A stretch of DNA of 7,293 nt from an uncultured Chloroflexota bacterium (GCA_937967325.1 CALBSQ010000095.1:1-7293); one strand, 5' to 3'; positions 1 to 6,873 are shown, counted from the stretch's first letter. The notes: a model not told the origin generated them from the sequence alone. Made by a program: numbers and translations.

Positions 1-4
1 GGGC

Positions 5-18
5 GCCCGCTTGCGGGC
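5..18. other. GC-rich hairpin at window edge
   Basis: A 6-bp perfect stem (GCCCGC/GCGGGC) closes a two-base TT loop. No run of T follows on either side, so it is not a clear intrinsic terminator, although it could be the tail of one for a gene left of the window. The rest of the leader to position 170 shows only two further small hairpins (62-76, CTGCT/AGCAG, and 80-92, CCGTG/CACGG). I saw no convincing -35/-10 pair for the first sulfatase gene. Confidence 0.25.
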
Positions 19-170
19 CCTGCAATCGCGGCCCCGGCATTTCCGTCACCCGGGTTATTTCCTGCTTTCTGAGCAGTCGCCGTGAAGCACGGTGCTCGGT
101 GCCCCCGCCTGGACAACGTCAGCCGGTTGGCTACCATAGGTGTCTGTCGTCGGGCACGGGCCCGCTAGCT

Positions 171-176
171 GAGGAG
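171..176 (+). promoter_or_regulatory. Ribosome binding site of first sulfatase gene
   Basis: GAGGAG lies 5 bases before a GTG codon at 182. It supports GTG as the start, because no ATG occurs in this frame near the beginning of the conserved N-terminal region. Confidence 0.75.
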
Positions 177-181
177 CCATT

Positions 182-1588
182 GTGGCAGAGCGCTTGCCAC
201 CCTACAATGTCGTCTGCATCTGCCTCGATAGCCTCCGGCGCGACCACCTGGGCGCCAATGGCAACGACTGGATCAGCACGCCCCACCTGGACCGCTTCGC
301 CGCTGAGGCCGCCGTGTTCGACCGCGCCTACATCGGCTCCTGCCCCACCATCCCCTGCCGCACCGACCTGTTCACTGGCCGCACGACCTGGCCGCATCGC
401 GGCTGGACGCCACTGCCCCACGACCTGCCGGTGCTGTCCATCCTCTTTGCCGAGCGGGGCTACGCCACCGCGCTCATCGCCGACACCTATCATCTCTTCC
501 GCGACGGACACTGCTTCGACCGGGGCTTCCGGACCTGGCAGTGGATCCGCGGCCAGGAGGGTGATCGCTGCATCCTCGACCTGTCCCGTCCGATCGCGCT
601 GCCGGCGGCGCCGGAGAAGCTGCGCAATCCTGAGCGCCTGCGGACCAACTATCTGCCCAAAACGGCAGAGCGGCAGGAGGAGGCCGACTTTTTCGCCCCT
701 CAGACTATGACGGCGGCGCTGCGCTGGCTGGAGCGCAACCGCTCCGTGCAGCCCTTCTTGCTCTGGATCGACGAGTTCGACCCCCACGAGCCGTGGGACC
801 CGCCCCAGCACCACACCGACATGTACGATCCGGGCTATGCGGGCGAGATCGTCCTCTCGCCTCGCTATGGACCGGCCGACTACCTCTCCGCCGCCGAGCT
901 CAAGCACGTGCGGGCGCTCTACGCCGGCGAGGTCACGATGGTGGACCGCTGGGTGGGGCGGGTGCTGGCCGCCATTGACGACCTTGGCTTGCGCGAGCGG
1001 ACCATCGTGCTCGTCATGTCCGACCACGGCCACTACCTCGACTACCCCGGCGACCAGGGCCTCATCGGCAAGCCGGCGCCGCTGTTCGAGGCGGTGGCGC
1101 ACCAGAACTTCATGCTCCGGCACCCGGCCGGACTGGGAGCGGGCCAGCGTCTCGGCACGCTGGTCCAGCCTATCGACCTCCTGCCGACGCTGCTGGACCT
1201 GACCGGCGGCGACATCCCCTCATTCTGCGAGGGCAGCTCGCTCCGGGCGGCGCTGGAAGGTGGGGCAGACCCCGGCCGTCAGGCAGCGATCTCCATCCAG
1301 CATCGCGGCACGCCAACCATCACGACGGCCGAGTGGAGTCTGATCTACGTCCCGCCCACGGCGGCCGGCGCGCCGAGCGGTCCGACCGACGACGCCCACC
1401 ACATGCTCAAGCCCGGCGGTGGCGCCTGGACCTCCATGCTGTTCGATCTGCGTCGCGATCCGCTGCAACAGCACGACGTGCTGGCAGAGCACCTACCCGA
1501 GGCGCGCGAGCTGTATGCCGCCTTCGCCTCCTTCCTCGAAGCGCGCAACCCCGCCGCGCTGGCGCTCTACCCGCCGCCAGAATGGTGA
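182..1588 (+). CDS. Sulfatase-superfamily hydrolase with Thr replacing the formylglycine Cys
   Basis: This 468-residue protein has the alkaline phosphatase/sulfatase fold signatures in order. The N-terminal metal motif is LDSLRRDHLG (Asp16). The active-site segment SCPTIPCRTDLFTGR is at about 53-67. A DPHEPW motif (His202) follows, then the metal motif SDHGH (Asp281, His282), then a GKPAPLFE segment (Lys297). The length is normal for a sulfatase. In formylglycine sulfatases the nucleophile motif is C/S-X-P-S/A-R; here the aligned residues are T-I-P-C-R, so Thr56 occupies the nucleophile position and a Cys (59) sits three residues later. Thr nucleophiles are known in phosphodiesterase, phosphoglycerol-transferase and phosphomutase relatives of this superfamily, so a phosphoester substrate is possible; that is inference. 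I recall T-[IV]-P-x-R variants among genes annotated as sulfatases, so this may be a recognised subfamily. No signal peptide or membrane segment is visible, so it is probably cytoplasmic. The GTG start is supported by GAGGAG 5 bases upstream. A second, canonical sulfatase gene follows 100 bases downstream on the same strand and may be co-transcribed. The family is near certain; the substrate is unknown. Confidence 0.92.
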   Translation: MAERLPPYNVVCICLDSLRRDHLGANGNDWISTPHLDRFAAEAAVFDRAYIGSCPTIPCRTDLFTGRTTWPHRGWTPLPHDLPVLSILFAERGYATALIADTYHLFRDGHCFDRGFRTWQWIRGQEGDRCILDLSRPIALPAAPEKLRNPERLRTNYLPKTAERQEEADFFAPQTMTAALRWLERNRSVQPFLLWIDEFDPHEPWDPPQHHTDMYDPGYAGEIVLSPRYGPADYLSAAELKHVRALYAGEVTMVDRWVGRVLAAIDDLGLRERTIVLVMSDHGHYLDYPGDQGLIGKPAPLFEAVAHQNFMLRHPAGLGAGQRLGTLVQPIDLLPTLLDLTGGDIPSFCEGSSLRAALEGGADPGRQAAISIQHRGTPTITTAEWSLIYVPPTAAGAPSGPTDDAHHMLKPGGGAWTSMLFDLRRDPLQQHDVLAEHLPEARELYAAFASFLEARNPAALALYPPPEW

Positions 1589-1672
1589 GGCGGGATCGGG
1601 CATGACAATGTGGGGCGGTGCGAGCGGCGAGCAGACGACAGCCACCAGTGGCAACGACACCGGGAAAGCTAT

Positions 1673-1679
1673 AGGAAGG
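1673..1679 (+). promoter_or_regulatory. Ribosome binding site of second sulfatase gene
   Basis: AGGAAGG lies 9 bases before the GTG at 1689 and supports that start. The conserved strand with the metal-binding DSLRPDH motif begins only a few residues later. The 100-base gap from the previous stop holds no terminator-like hairpin that I could see, which is compatible with co-transcription. Confidence 0.65.
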
Positions 1680-1688
1680 TTCTAGCCC

Positions 1689-3155
1689 GTGCGTATTCTC
1701 TACATCGATATCGATTCCTTGCGCCCTGACCACCTGGGTTGCTACGGCTACCACCGGCAAACCAGTCCGAACATTGACGCGCTTGCTGCTCAAGGTGTGC
1801 GCTTCGATGGGTGCTACGCCACCGACGTGCCCTGCCTGCCCAGCCGCACCTCGCTGTTCTCGGGGCGGCTCGGCATCCACACCGGCGTCATCAACCACGG
1901 CGGCGTGGCGGCCGAGCCGTTCGTCGAGGGCGCCGGCCGCCAGTTTCGTTCGACATTGGGCCGGACGAGTTGGATGTCCTGTCTGCGCCAATCCGGTCTG
2001 CGCACCGTGACGGTGAGCCCCTTTGGCGAGCGGCACTCCGCCTGGCACTGGTATGCCGGCTTCTCCGAGATCTACAATACCGGCAAGGGCGGGCAGGAGC
2101 GCGCCGACGAGGTCGCCCCCGTCGCCATCGACTGGCTCGCCCGCAACGGCAAGACGGATAATTGGTTCCTGCACGTCAACATGTGGGACCCGCACACACC
2201 CTACCGCTCGCCGGCCGAGTTCGGCGACCCTTTCGCCGAGGAGCCGCTCCCTGCCTGGCTGACCGAGGAGGTGCGGCAGCAACATTGGCAGAGCTACGGT
2301 CCGCATTCCGCCCAGGAGATGCGCGGGTTTGCCGCTGTTCCGCAAACGCGGTTCCCGCGCCAGCCCTCCCAGGCCGCCTCCATGCAGGACGTGCGCCGCA
2401 TGTTCGACGGCTACGACACCGGCGTCCGCTACGCCGACGACCACGTCGGCCGCATCCTCGATGCCCTGGCCGGCCAGGGCGTGCTTGGCGACACGCTCAT
2501 CGTGGTCTCCTCCGACCACGGTGAGAACTTGGGCGAGCTCAATGTCTATGGCGACCACCAGCTCGCCGACTACTGCACGACGCACGTGCCCTTGATCGTC
2601 CGTGTGCCTTCGGGATTGGCCGGCGCCGCGCCGCGCGTCGACACGGCGTTGCACTACCAGTTCGACGCCGCCGCGACGCTGGTGGAGCTGGCCGGCGGCA
2701 TGGTCCCAGCGAACTGGGATGGGGCGAGCTTTGCGGTAGCCTTCAGCAAGGGCGAGCCGGCCGGGCGCGACTTCCTGGTGGTCTCGCAAGGCGCCTGGAG
2801 CTGCCAGCGCGCCGTGCGCTTCGACGACTACCTGTGCCTGCGCTCCTATCACGATGGCTACCACGCGTTGCCGCCGGTGGCGCTCTTCGATGTCGTCCGC
2901 GATCCGCACGAGCAGCACGACCTGTCATTGGAGCATCCGGAGCTGGTAGGGAAGGCAATGACGATGCTCGACCAGTGGCACGCCGAGATGATGCGCACGG
3001 CGTCGCACGGGCAAGACCCGATGTGGACCGTGCTTCGCGAGGGCGGGCCGCTGCACACGCGCGGCCATCTGCCGGCGTACCTGCAGCGGCTGCGCGAGAC
3101 CGGCCGCGGCGAGTGGGCGGATCACCTGGCGGCGATGCATTCGAAGGAGTGCTAA
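1689..3155 (+). CDS. Formylglycine-dependent sulfatase (arylsulfatase A-like)
   Basis: This 488-residue protein hydrolyses sulfate esters by family inference. The metal motif IDIDSLRPDHLG (Asp9, with Asp7 nearby) is at the extreme N terminus. The formylglycine motif C-L-P-S-R (Cys49 to Arg53) is followed by TSLFSGR. MWDPHTPY carries His169. SSDHGENLGE supplies Asp276 and His277, and YGDHQLADY is at about 287-295. The Cys49 motif matches the C-X-P-S-R consensus that a formylglycine-generating enzyme or an anaerobic sulfatase-maturating enzyme oxidises; neither enzyme is encoded in this window. Length is typical of the family. No signal peptide is present, because the protein starts directly with the first beta strand, so a cytoplasmic location is expected. 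The gene follows a Thr-variant paralogue with clear domain-order similarity but low overall identity, which suggests two steps of one pathway rather than a recent duplication. The substrate (aryl sulfate, sugar sulfate or choline sulfate) cannot be told from the sequence. The C-terminal region (about 420-488) is poorly conserved and unassigned. Confidence 0.94.
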   Translation: MRILYIDIDSLRPDHLGCYGYHRQTSPNIDALAAQGVRFDGCYATDVPCLPSRTSLFSGRLGIHTGVINHGGVAAEPFVEGAGRQFRSTLGRTSWMSCLRQSGLRTVTVSPFGERHSAWHWYAGFSEIYNTGKGGQERADEVAPVAIDWLARNGKTDNWFLHVNMWDPHTPYRSPAEFGDPFAEEPLPAWLTEEVRQQHWQSYGPHSAQEMRGFAAVPQTRFPRQPSQAASMQDVRRMFDGYDTGVRYADDHVGRILDALAGQGVLGDTLIVVSSDHGENLGELNVYGDHQLADYCTTHVPLIVRVPSGLAGAAPRVDTALHYQFDAAATLVELAGGMVPANWDGASFAVAFSKGEPAGRDFLVVSQGAWSCQRAVRFDDYLCLRSYHDGYHALPPVALFDVVRDPHEQHDLSLEHPELVGKAMTMLDQWHAEMMRTASHGQDPMWTVLREGGPLHTRGHLPAYLQRLRETGRGEWADHLAAMHSKEC

Positions 3156-3208
3156 ACCCTGCAGTGGGTGCTACATGATGCATCCACGAAGTTGAGGCGA
3201 CTTTTCAC

Positions 3209-3318
3209 TGTCATCCTGAGCGCAGCGAAGGACCCCCGGCAGGACAGACCAGACGCCATGCGGACCCGCGCAGCGCCGACGGCCCTGCCGGGGGTCCTTC
3301 GCTGCGCTCAGGATGACA
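3209..3318. repeat. Perfect 35-bp inverted repeat, dispersed-repeat type
   Basis: The left arm (3209-3243) begins TGTCATCCTGAGCGCAGCGA and the right arm (3284-3318) is its exact reverse complement over all 35 bases. The 40-base spacer contains no obvious pattern. The core word TCATCCTGAGCGCAGCGAAG is one I recall as a common intergenic repeat in many high-GC environmental bacteria; that identification is from memory. Its place between two convergent units and its ability to form a very stable RNA hairpin on either strand suggest it can act as a bidirectional transcription stop, though it has no T-tract. It encodes no transposase and is probably a non-autonomous palindromic repeat. Confidence 0.85.
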
Positions 3319-3399
3319 ACGGGAGGACCGCGCGTGGCGCTGGGAACCTCGGCGGGCTGGGCGCCGCTGGCCGTGTCGTCCTGGATTTGGCGTCCGAAG

Positions 3400-3452
3400 A
3401 GTCCGCGAAGGCGGACTTCACCCGTCGATAGCCCGCGAATTTATTCGCCGGG
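3400..3452. repeat. Short double-hairpin repeat element (REP-like)
   Basis: Two adjacent hairpins are visible. The first is AGTCCGC, loop GAAG, GCGGACT (3400-3417), a perfect 7-bp stem. The second is GCGAAT, TT, ATTCGC (3435-3448), flanked by CCC and GGG that can extend the stem past one bulged C. The phrase GTCCGCGAAGGCGGACTTC followed by a GCGAATTTATTCGC palindrome resembles REP-type intergenic repeats I recall from high-GC environmental genomes. It lies just downstream of the exporter permease gene and could protect or end that transcript. Confidence 0.6.
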
Positions 3453-3503
3453 AGCCCGCCCCCACTGGACTTTCCCAGGACTTGTCGGACGCACCACTAC
3501 ACC

Positions 3504-5153
3504 TTATCGCCCGATATCCTTGCCCACAAAGCGCACTGAGGCCAGCGCCAGCGCCACTACGCCGACTGCCAGGACGCCGAGCATATCGCCCAGGGGCAGG
3601 CCGTGCAGCAGCGGCGTGCCATAGTAGTAGAAGGCGGAGAGCCGCAGTGTCGCATCCGACCAGTTCAACCCTGGACCAATAAAGCTGATGAAGAACCAGA
3701 TCACCAGCAAGAAGCTCAAGAGGCCGGTGTCGATCGCCGTGCGCAGCCAGCCGGAGAGCAGATAGCCGAGCGCAGCCATCAGCAGCCCCAGCGGGATGAT
3801 CGAAAGCGTGGCGGCGGCCAGGTTGCCGCCGTCGAGCGCGAGCCCGGTGGCTGCCGAGGCCAGCGCCGCGGCGGCCAGGGTCAGGACCGCAATGATGACC
3901 GTCGCGGTGGCGAGCGCGGCAAAGCGGCCCAACAGTACCCGCAAGCGTGACTGCGGCGTCGACAGCACGACCTCCAGCCGTCCCTCGTCTTCATCGGCAG
4001 ACCAACGGTTTGCCTGGGTGACGGCAAAGGCCATCAACATGAGCGGCAGGAAGGCGAAGAGCGCGCTGAGGAGGGTGGCATTCGCGGTGAGTTCGCCACC
4101 GCCGACTTTCGTGATGAAGTCGTTCAGGAGCGGGGAGCTGGCGCTCATGGTGGCCAGGCTGGCCGCCGTTTGTTTGACGATCACCACCATCCAGCCGGCA
4201 AACCCGGCGATGCCCAGGGTCCACCAGCATGCGGGAGCCACGATCATCCCCAGGCTGCGCGCATAGATCGAGCGCAGCGACCAGGCGTCGACCGGTAGCA
4301 CGCGCTCCGGTTGCACCGACCGCGCCGGCAGGCGCAGCAAGCTGGGCAGGGCCACCGTCCCCCCGACATCGCGCCGCGCGAAGAGGACCAGCGCCGCGCC
4401 GCTCAGCAGTATGTTCAGGGCGAACAGCACCAGCAGCGCGCCAGGATTGACGCCGTAGGTGGGGATGAGCGCTTTGCTCAGGTTGTAGTAGTAGACGGGC
4501 GAAAGGCGGCTGAGCCATTCGGCGCCAGGGATGACCCTATGGACCATATCCAGCACGACGAAGGCCAATAGCAAGCCGCCGGTTATGCCGGCCGCAGTGC
4601 CGCGCTCCTGGGTGAACTGGGAGAGCAGCAGAGCAATTGACCCGAAGACGCCGCAGATCAGCGCCACGTTCAGGCCGAAGAGCACGGCATCGCCCAGACC
4701 AAAGTCCGCGCTGACGCTCTTGCCCCCGGCAAAGGCCAGCAGCCCGATGAGCAGACCCATCCCCAGCAGGGCGGTCCAAACGGCGGCCAGCTTTTCCAGC
4801 GCGACGCGCCGGCGCCCACGCGGCGCCGAGAGCAACGCATCAAGGGAGCCACGCTCCTCTTCGCCACGCAGCAGACGGCTGCACGCCAGGAGCGGCCAGA
4901 TGGCAATGAGCAAGACCGTCACGCCGTACTTCCAGGTTGTGTAGCCGCCGGGGGTATCCACGGCGACGGGCTCGGCAAGCCAGGCAAACGAGCCGGCCAA
5001 GCTGACGAGCGACGCGCGCGCCTGAGGCGTCGCCATCAGCGAGGGGACGGCAGCCAGGACGGCATACAGGAGCAGGCCCATGCCCGCGCCCCAGCCCAGG
5101 ATGGGGATGCGAAAATCACGCAGGGTTTTCAGGTAGACACTCCTAAACCACAT
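3504..5153 (-). CDS. ABC exporter permease, fused tandem ABC-2-type halves
   Basis: This is a 549-residue integral membrane protein with about twelve hydrophobic segments in two sets of six, at roughly 17-37, 75-92, 125-143, 155-178, 187-206, 238-258, 303-326, 360-380, 412-435, 447-468, 476-497 and 523-541. The two halves are homologous. RGEEERGSLDALLSAPRGR (96-114) matches SADEDEGRLEVVLSTPQSR (385-403), both between the second and third segments of their half. LSPVYYYNLS (217-226) matches LSAFYYYGTP (506-515), and each half ends in a related string (FARRDVGG and FVGKDIGR). The E-E/D-E-G-x-L-[DE]-x-[LV]-L-S-x-P motif is the cytoplasmic element typical of ABC-2 export permeases. As a fused pair it can form the whole membrane pore with two copies of the ATPase encoded just upstream. 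This size and layout resembles tetronasin-type antibiotic exporters. The ATG start overlaps the ATPase stop by 11 bases and has AGGAGG 6 bases upstream. The substrate is unknown; a drug, lipid or peptide is plausible. Confidence 0.92.
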   Translation of the reverse strand: MWFRSVYLKTLRDFRIPILGWGAGMGLLLYAVLAAVPSLMATPQARASLVSLAGSFAWLAEPVAVDTPGGYTTWKYGVTVLLIAIWPLLACSRLLRGEEERGSLDALLSAPRGRRRVALEKLAAVWTALLGMGLLIGLLAFAGGKSVSADFGLGDAVLFGLNVALICGVFGSIALLLSQFTQERGTAAGITGGLLLAFVVLDMVHRVIPGAEWLSRLSPVYYYNLSKALIPTYGVNPGALLVLFALNILLSGAALVLFARRDVGGTVALPSLLRLPARSVQPERVLPVDAWSLRSIYARSLGMIVAPACWWTLGIAGFAGWMVVIVKQTAASLATMSASSPLLNDFITKVGGGELTANATLLSALFAFLPLMLMAFAVTQANRWSADEDEGRLEVVLSTPQSRLRVLLGRFAALATATVIIAVLTLAAAALASAATGLALDGGNLAAATLSIIPLGLLMAALGYLLSGWLRTAIDTGLLSFLLVIWFFISFIGPGLNWSDATLRLSAFYYYGTPLLHGLPLGDMLGVLAVGVVALALASVRFVGKDIGR

Positions 5154-6069
5154 GGCTCGCCTCCTTGACGGCCAGGCCGTCGCCTTCGTAATAGCGCAGG
5201 AAGATGTCCTCCAGGCTGGGTTCGTGGCTGGTCAGGGCGACGACGGAATGCTGCGCCGCTGCCTTGATAACGGCGTCCGCCCCACCCTGCATCATGAGGC
5301 GCAGCGTGTGCCCACCGGCCAGCGTCTCCACCTGTGCCACACCGTCCAGGGTCTCGAACGCCTCGGCCGGTACTGCCCTGGCGAACGAGATCGTGATGAC
5401 GGAGCGTTTGATGTCCTTCAGGTCGGCCATGCCACCGACGCGCACCAGTTGCCCTTCACGAATGATGCCCACGCGGCTGCAGGTCTGTTCGACCTCACTC
5501 AGGATGTGCGAGGACAGCAAGACGGTGCTCCCCTGAGCGCGCACGTCGTTGACCATCCGGTCGAACTCTTGCTGGTTGAGCGGGTCAAGGCCGCTGGTCG
5601 GCTCATCGAGGATGAGCAGGCGCGGGCGGTGCATAAAGGCCTGGATGATGCCGATCTTGCGCTTGTTGCCGCTGGAATACTGGCGGAACTTGCGGCCGGG
5701 ATCCACGTCCAGGCGCTTGATCAGCTGCTGAAGGTAGGCCTGATCGACGCCGCCGCGGAGGTGCCCGAAGTATTCCAAGAGCTGCCCGCCGGTCATTCCG
5801 GGGTCCAGCGAAAGCTCGCCCGGCAGATAGCCGATCAGCCGCTTGATCGCCACCGATTGCTGCCAGCAGTCCAGGCCGGCAATGCGCGCGGAGCCCGCGT
5901 CGGCGCGCAGCAGCGCCATGAGCAGGCGAATCGTGGTGGTTTTTCCCGCGCCGTTGGGGCCAAGAAAGCCAAATACGTCGCCCTCTTCCACCTGGAAGGA
6001 GACATTGGTAATGCCGCGCTTGCCGCCGTAACTCTTGGTCAGTCCCTGTACTTCGATGATTGCTGTCAT
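5143..6069 (-). CDS. ABC exporter ATP-binding protein (DrrA-like)
   Basis: This 308-residue ATPase powers the membrane partner encoded next in the operon. Counting from the chosen ATG, Walker A is GPNGAGKTT (37-45), the signature region is YSSGNKRKIG (131-140), Walker B and D-loop are LLILDEPTSGLDP (151-163), and the switch histidine is in LLSSHILSEVE (His188). The Q-loop position reads IGYLPGELSLD, with Gly where most ABC ATPases have Gln; I believe this is common in this exporter subfamily. The C-terminal 90 residues form the extra domain usual in DrrA-type export ATPases. Start choice: a GTG at 6075 is in frame, but AGGAGG (6079-6084) is only 3 bases from it and 9 from the ATG at 6069, so I prefer the ATG. 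The ribosome binding site overlaps the stop codon of the TetR gene, and the gene end overlaps the permease start by 11 bases. All three genes are therefore tightly packed in one operon, probably under the upstream TetR protein. Confidence 0.93.
   Translation of the reverse strand: MTAIIEVQGLTKSYGGKRGITNVSFQVEEGDVFGFLGPNGAGKTTTIRLLMALLRADAGSARIAGLDCWQQSVAIKRLIGYLPGELSLDPGMTGGQLLEYFGHLRGGVDQAYLQQLIKRLDVDPGRKFRQYSSGNKRKIGIIQAFMHRPRLLILDEPTSGLDPLNQQEFDRMVNDVRAQGSTVLLSSHILSEVEQTCSRVGIIREGQLVRVGGMADLKDIKRSVITISFARAVPAEAFETLDGVAQVETLAGGHTLRLMMQGGADAVIKAAAQHSVVALTSHEPSLEDIFLRYYEGDGLAVKEASHVV
5160..5165 (-). promoter_or_regulatory. Ribosome binding site of permease gene
   Basis: On the minus strand AGGAGG lies 6 bases before the ATG at 5153, entirely inside the last codons of the ATPase gene. 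It fixes the permease start and implies translational coupling across the 11-base overlap. Confidence 0.8.
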
Positions 6070-6078
6070 GCTCACCTT

Positions 6079-6084
6079 CCTCCT
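6079..6084 (-). promoter_or_regulatory. Ribosome binding site of ATPase gene, overlapping tetR-type stop
   Basis: On the minus strand AGGAGG shares its first two bases with the TAG stop codon of the regulator gene (6083-6085). It lies 9 bases before ATG 6069 and 3 bases before GTG 6075, which favours the ATG start. Confidence 0.75.
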
Positions 6085-6868
6085 ACTCAGGACTTTCTTT
6101 CTCAGGGCATGCTTCCTGAGGGTATTCTTCGGGTTCCGTGACGCGCTCGAGATACTCAGCCCAAAGTTGTTTGCCTCTAGCGCTCGAGCCGGCCGCCAGG
6201 TGCTCGGGCTCGAGCCAGCGTCGGATCAGATCGCTGAACGCCTCGGTCAACTGCTCGACGGACGGAATGTGCGCCTGGCTGAGGAGTACAGGCGAGTTGA
6301 ACATGCCCATTTTCAGAGCGCCCAGCAGGTAGGTGATGACGGACACCGGAAGATCGGCGCGGATCAGCCCGGCGCGTTGCAGCTCGCGAAAGTAGCCCTC
6401 GCCGCTGCCGACGAGTTGCCGGAGTGAGCCGGGATCAAGGGCACTGAAATACCCACCGATGATGTCGGACTTGCCCCCGACGATGGCGGCAACGAGCGGA
6501 CTGGACCGGGCGGCGAGCATGCCGTGGGTGGCGATCCGATGGAGCAAGCCGCCTTCCGGGTCGGCGTCGATCCGCCGCTGGAGCTCCTCGTTAAACCGTT
6601 GCTGTTCGCGCCCGATGGCGGCGCGAAACAGGGCGTTCTTGTCCTGCCAGTGCAGATAGATGGTGCCCTTGCCCACGCCTGCCTCGCGGGCGACGTCGTC
6701 AATCGTGGTCTTGCGATAGCCCCAGCGCACCAGCAGCGTGGTAGCGGCGTCCAGCAGGCGCTCCTCGCGCAGCGTTCGCCCGTCGGACGCCGGCTGGCGG
6801 TCAGGCAGCTGGCCGCGCTGCGCGCTGCGGGACGGCGGCCGACGGGCAGGATGGTTGACGGTTGCCAT
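6083..6868 (-). CDS. TetR-family transcriptional regulator of the ABC exporter operon
   Basis: This 261-residue DNA-binding protein is a probable ligand-responsive repressor. The TetR N-terminal domain spans about 33-82 and contains the helix-turn-helix TTIDDVAREAGVGKGTIYLH (54-73), followed by the usual F-x-A-A segment. Ahead of it is an unusual basic, proline-rich extension of about 30 residues. The C-terminal ligand domain (about 90-220) is variable, as in all TetR proteins, so no ligand can be named; it includes a hydrophobic helix near 175-190. The last 40 residues are charged, acidic at the end and probably disordered. At 261 residues it is longer than the typical 190-220, because of the two tails. 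The ATG at 6868 has a modest AGGA 5 bases upstream; a start further inside would lose only the tail. It is the first gene of an operon with an ATPase and a permease, and a repeat-rich candidate operator lies between it and its promoter, which suggests autoregulation and control of the pump. Confidence 0.93.
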   Translation of the reverse strand: MATVNHPARRPPSRSAQRGQLPDRQPASDGRTLREERLLDAATTLLVRWGYRKTTIDDVAREAGVGKGTIYLHWQDKNALFRAAIGREQQRFNEELQRRIDADPEGGLLHRIATHGMLAARSSPLVAAIVGGKSDIIGGYFSALDPGSLRQLVGSGEGYFRELQRAGLIRADLPVSVITYLLGALKMGMFNSPVLLSQAHIPSVEQLTEAFSDLIRRWLEPEHLAAGSSARGKQLWAEYLERVTEPEEYPQEACPEKESPE

Positions 6869-6873
6869 AGGGA

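Larger units (their letters stand above)
3156..3503. other. Gene-free convergent intergenic region with repeat elements
   Basis: These 348 bases lie between the ends of the plus-strand sulfatase pair and the minus-strand exporter operon. They hold a perfect long inverted repeat (3209-3318) and a double-hairpin element (3400-3452). The stretches 3319-3399 and 3453-3503 show nothing I recognise. Short open frames through the region translate the repeat itself and have no ribosome binding site or family signature, so I do not call a gene here. Confidence 0.7.

Noticed and set aside
131..1123. A 330-codon open frame antisense to the first sulfatase gene
   Set aside because: It is the complement of a well-supported coding frame, has low-complexity composition and no recognisable domain.
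1407..2918. A 503-codon open frame on the minus strand, antisense to both sulfatase genes
   Set aside because: The plus-strand frames encode complete sulfatase motifs. The antisense product is Arg/Ala/Gly-rich with no family signature, a usual shadow in GC-rich DNA.
3168..3431. Small plus-strand frame (87 codons) after the second sulfatase
   Set aside because: Its translation is mainly the two arms of the 35-bp inverted repeat (VILSAAKDP and VLRCAQDD), a typical repeat artefact, and it lacks a good ribosome binding site.
5152..6141. A 329-codon plus-strand frame antisense to the ATPase gene
   Set aside because: It mirrors the codon pattern of the ABC ATPase and has no motif of its own.
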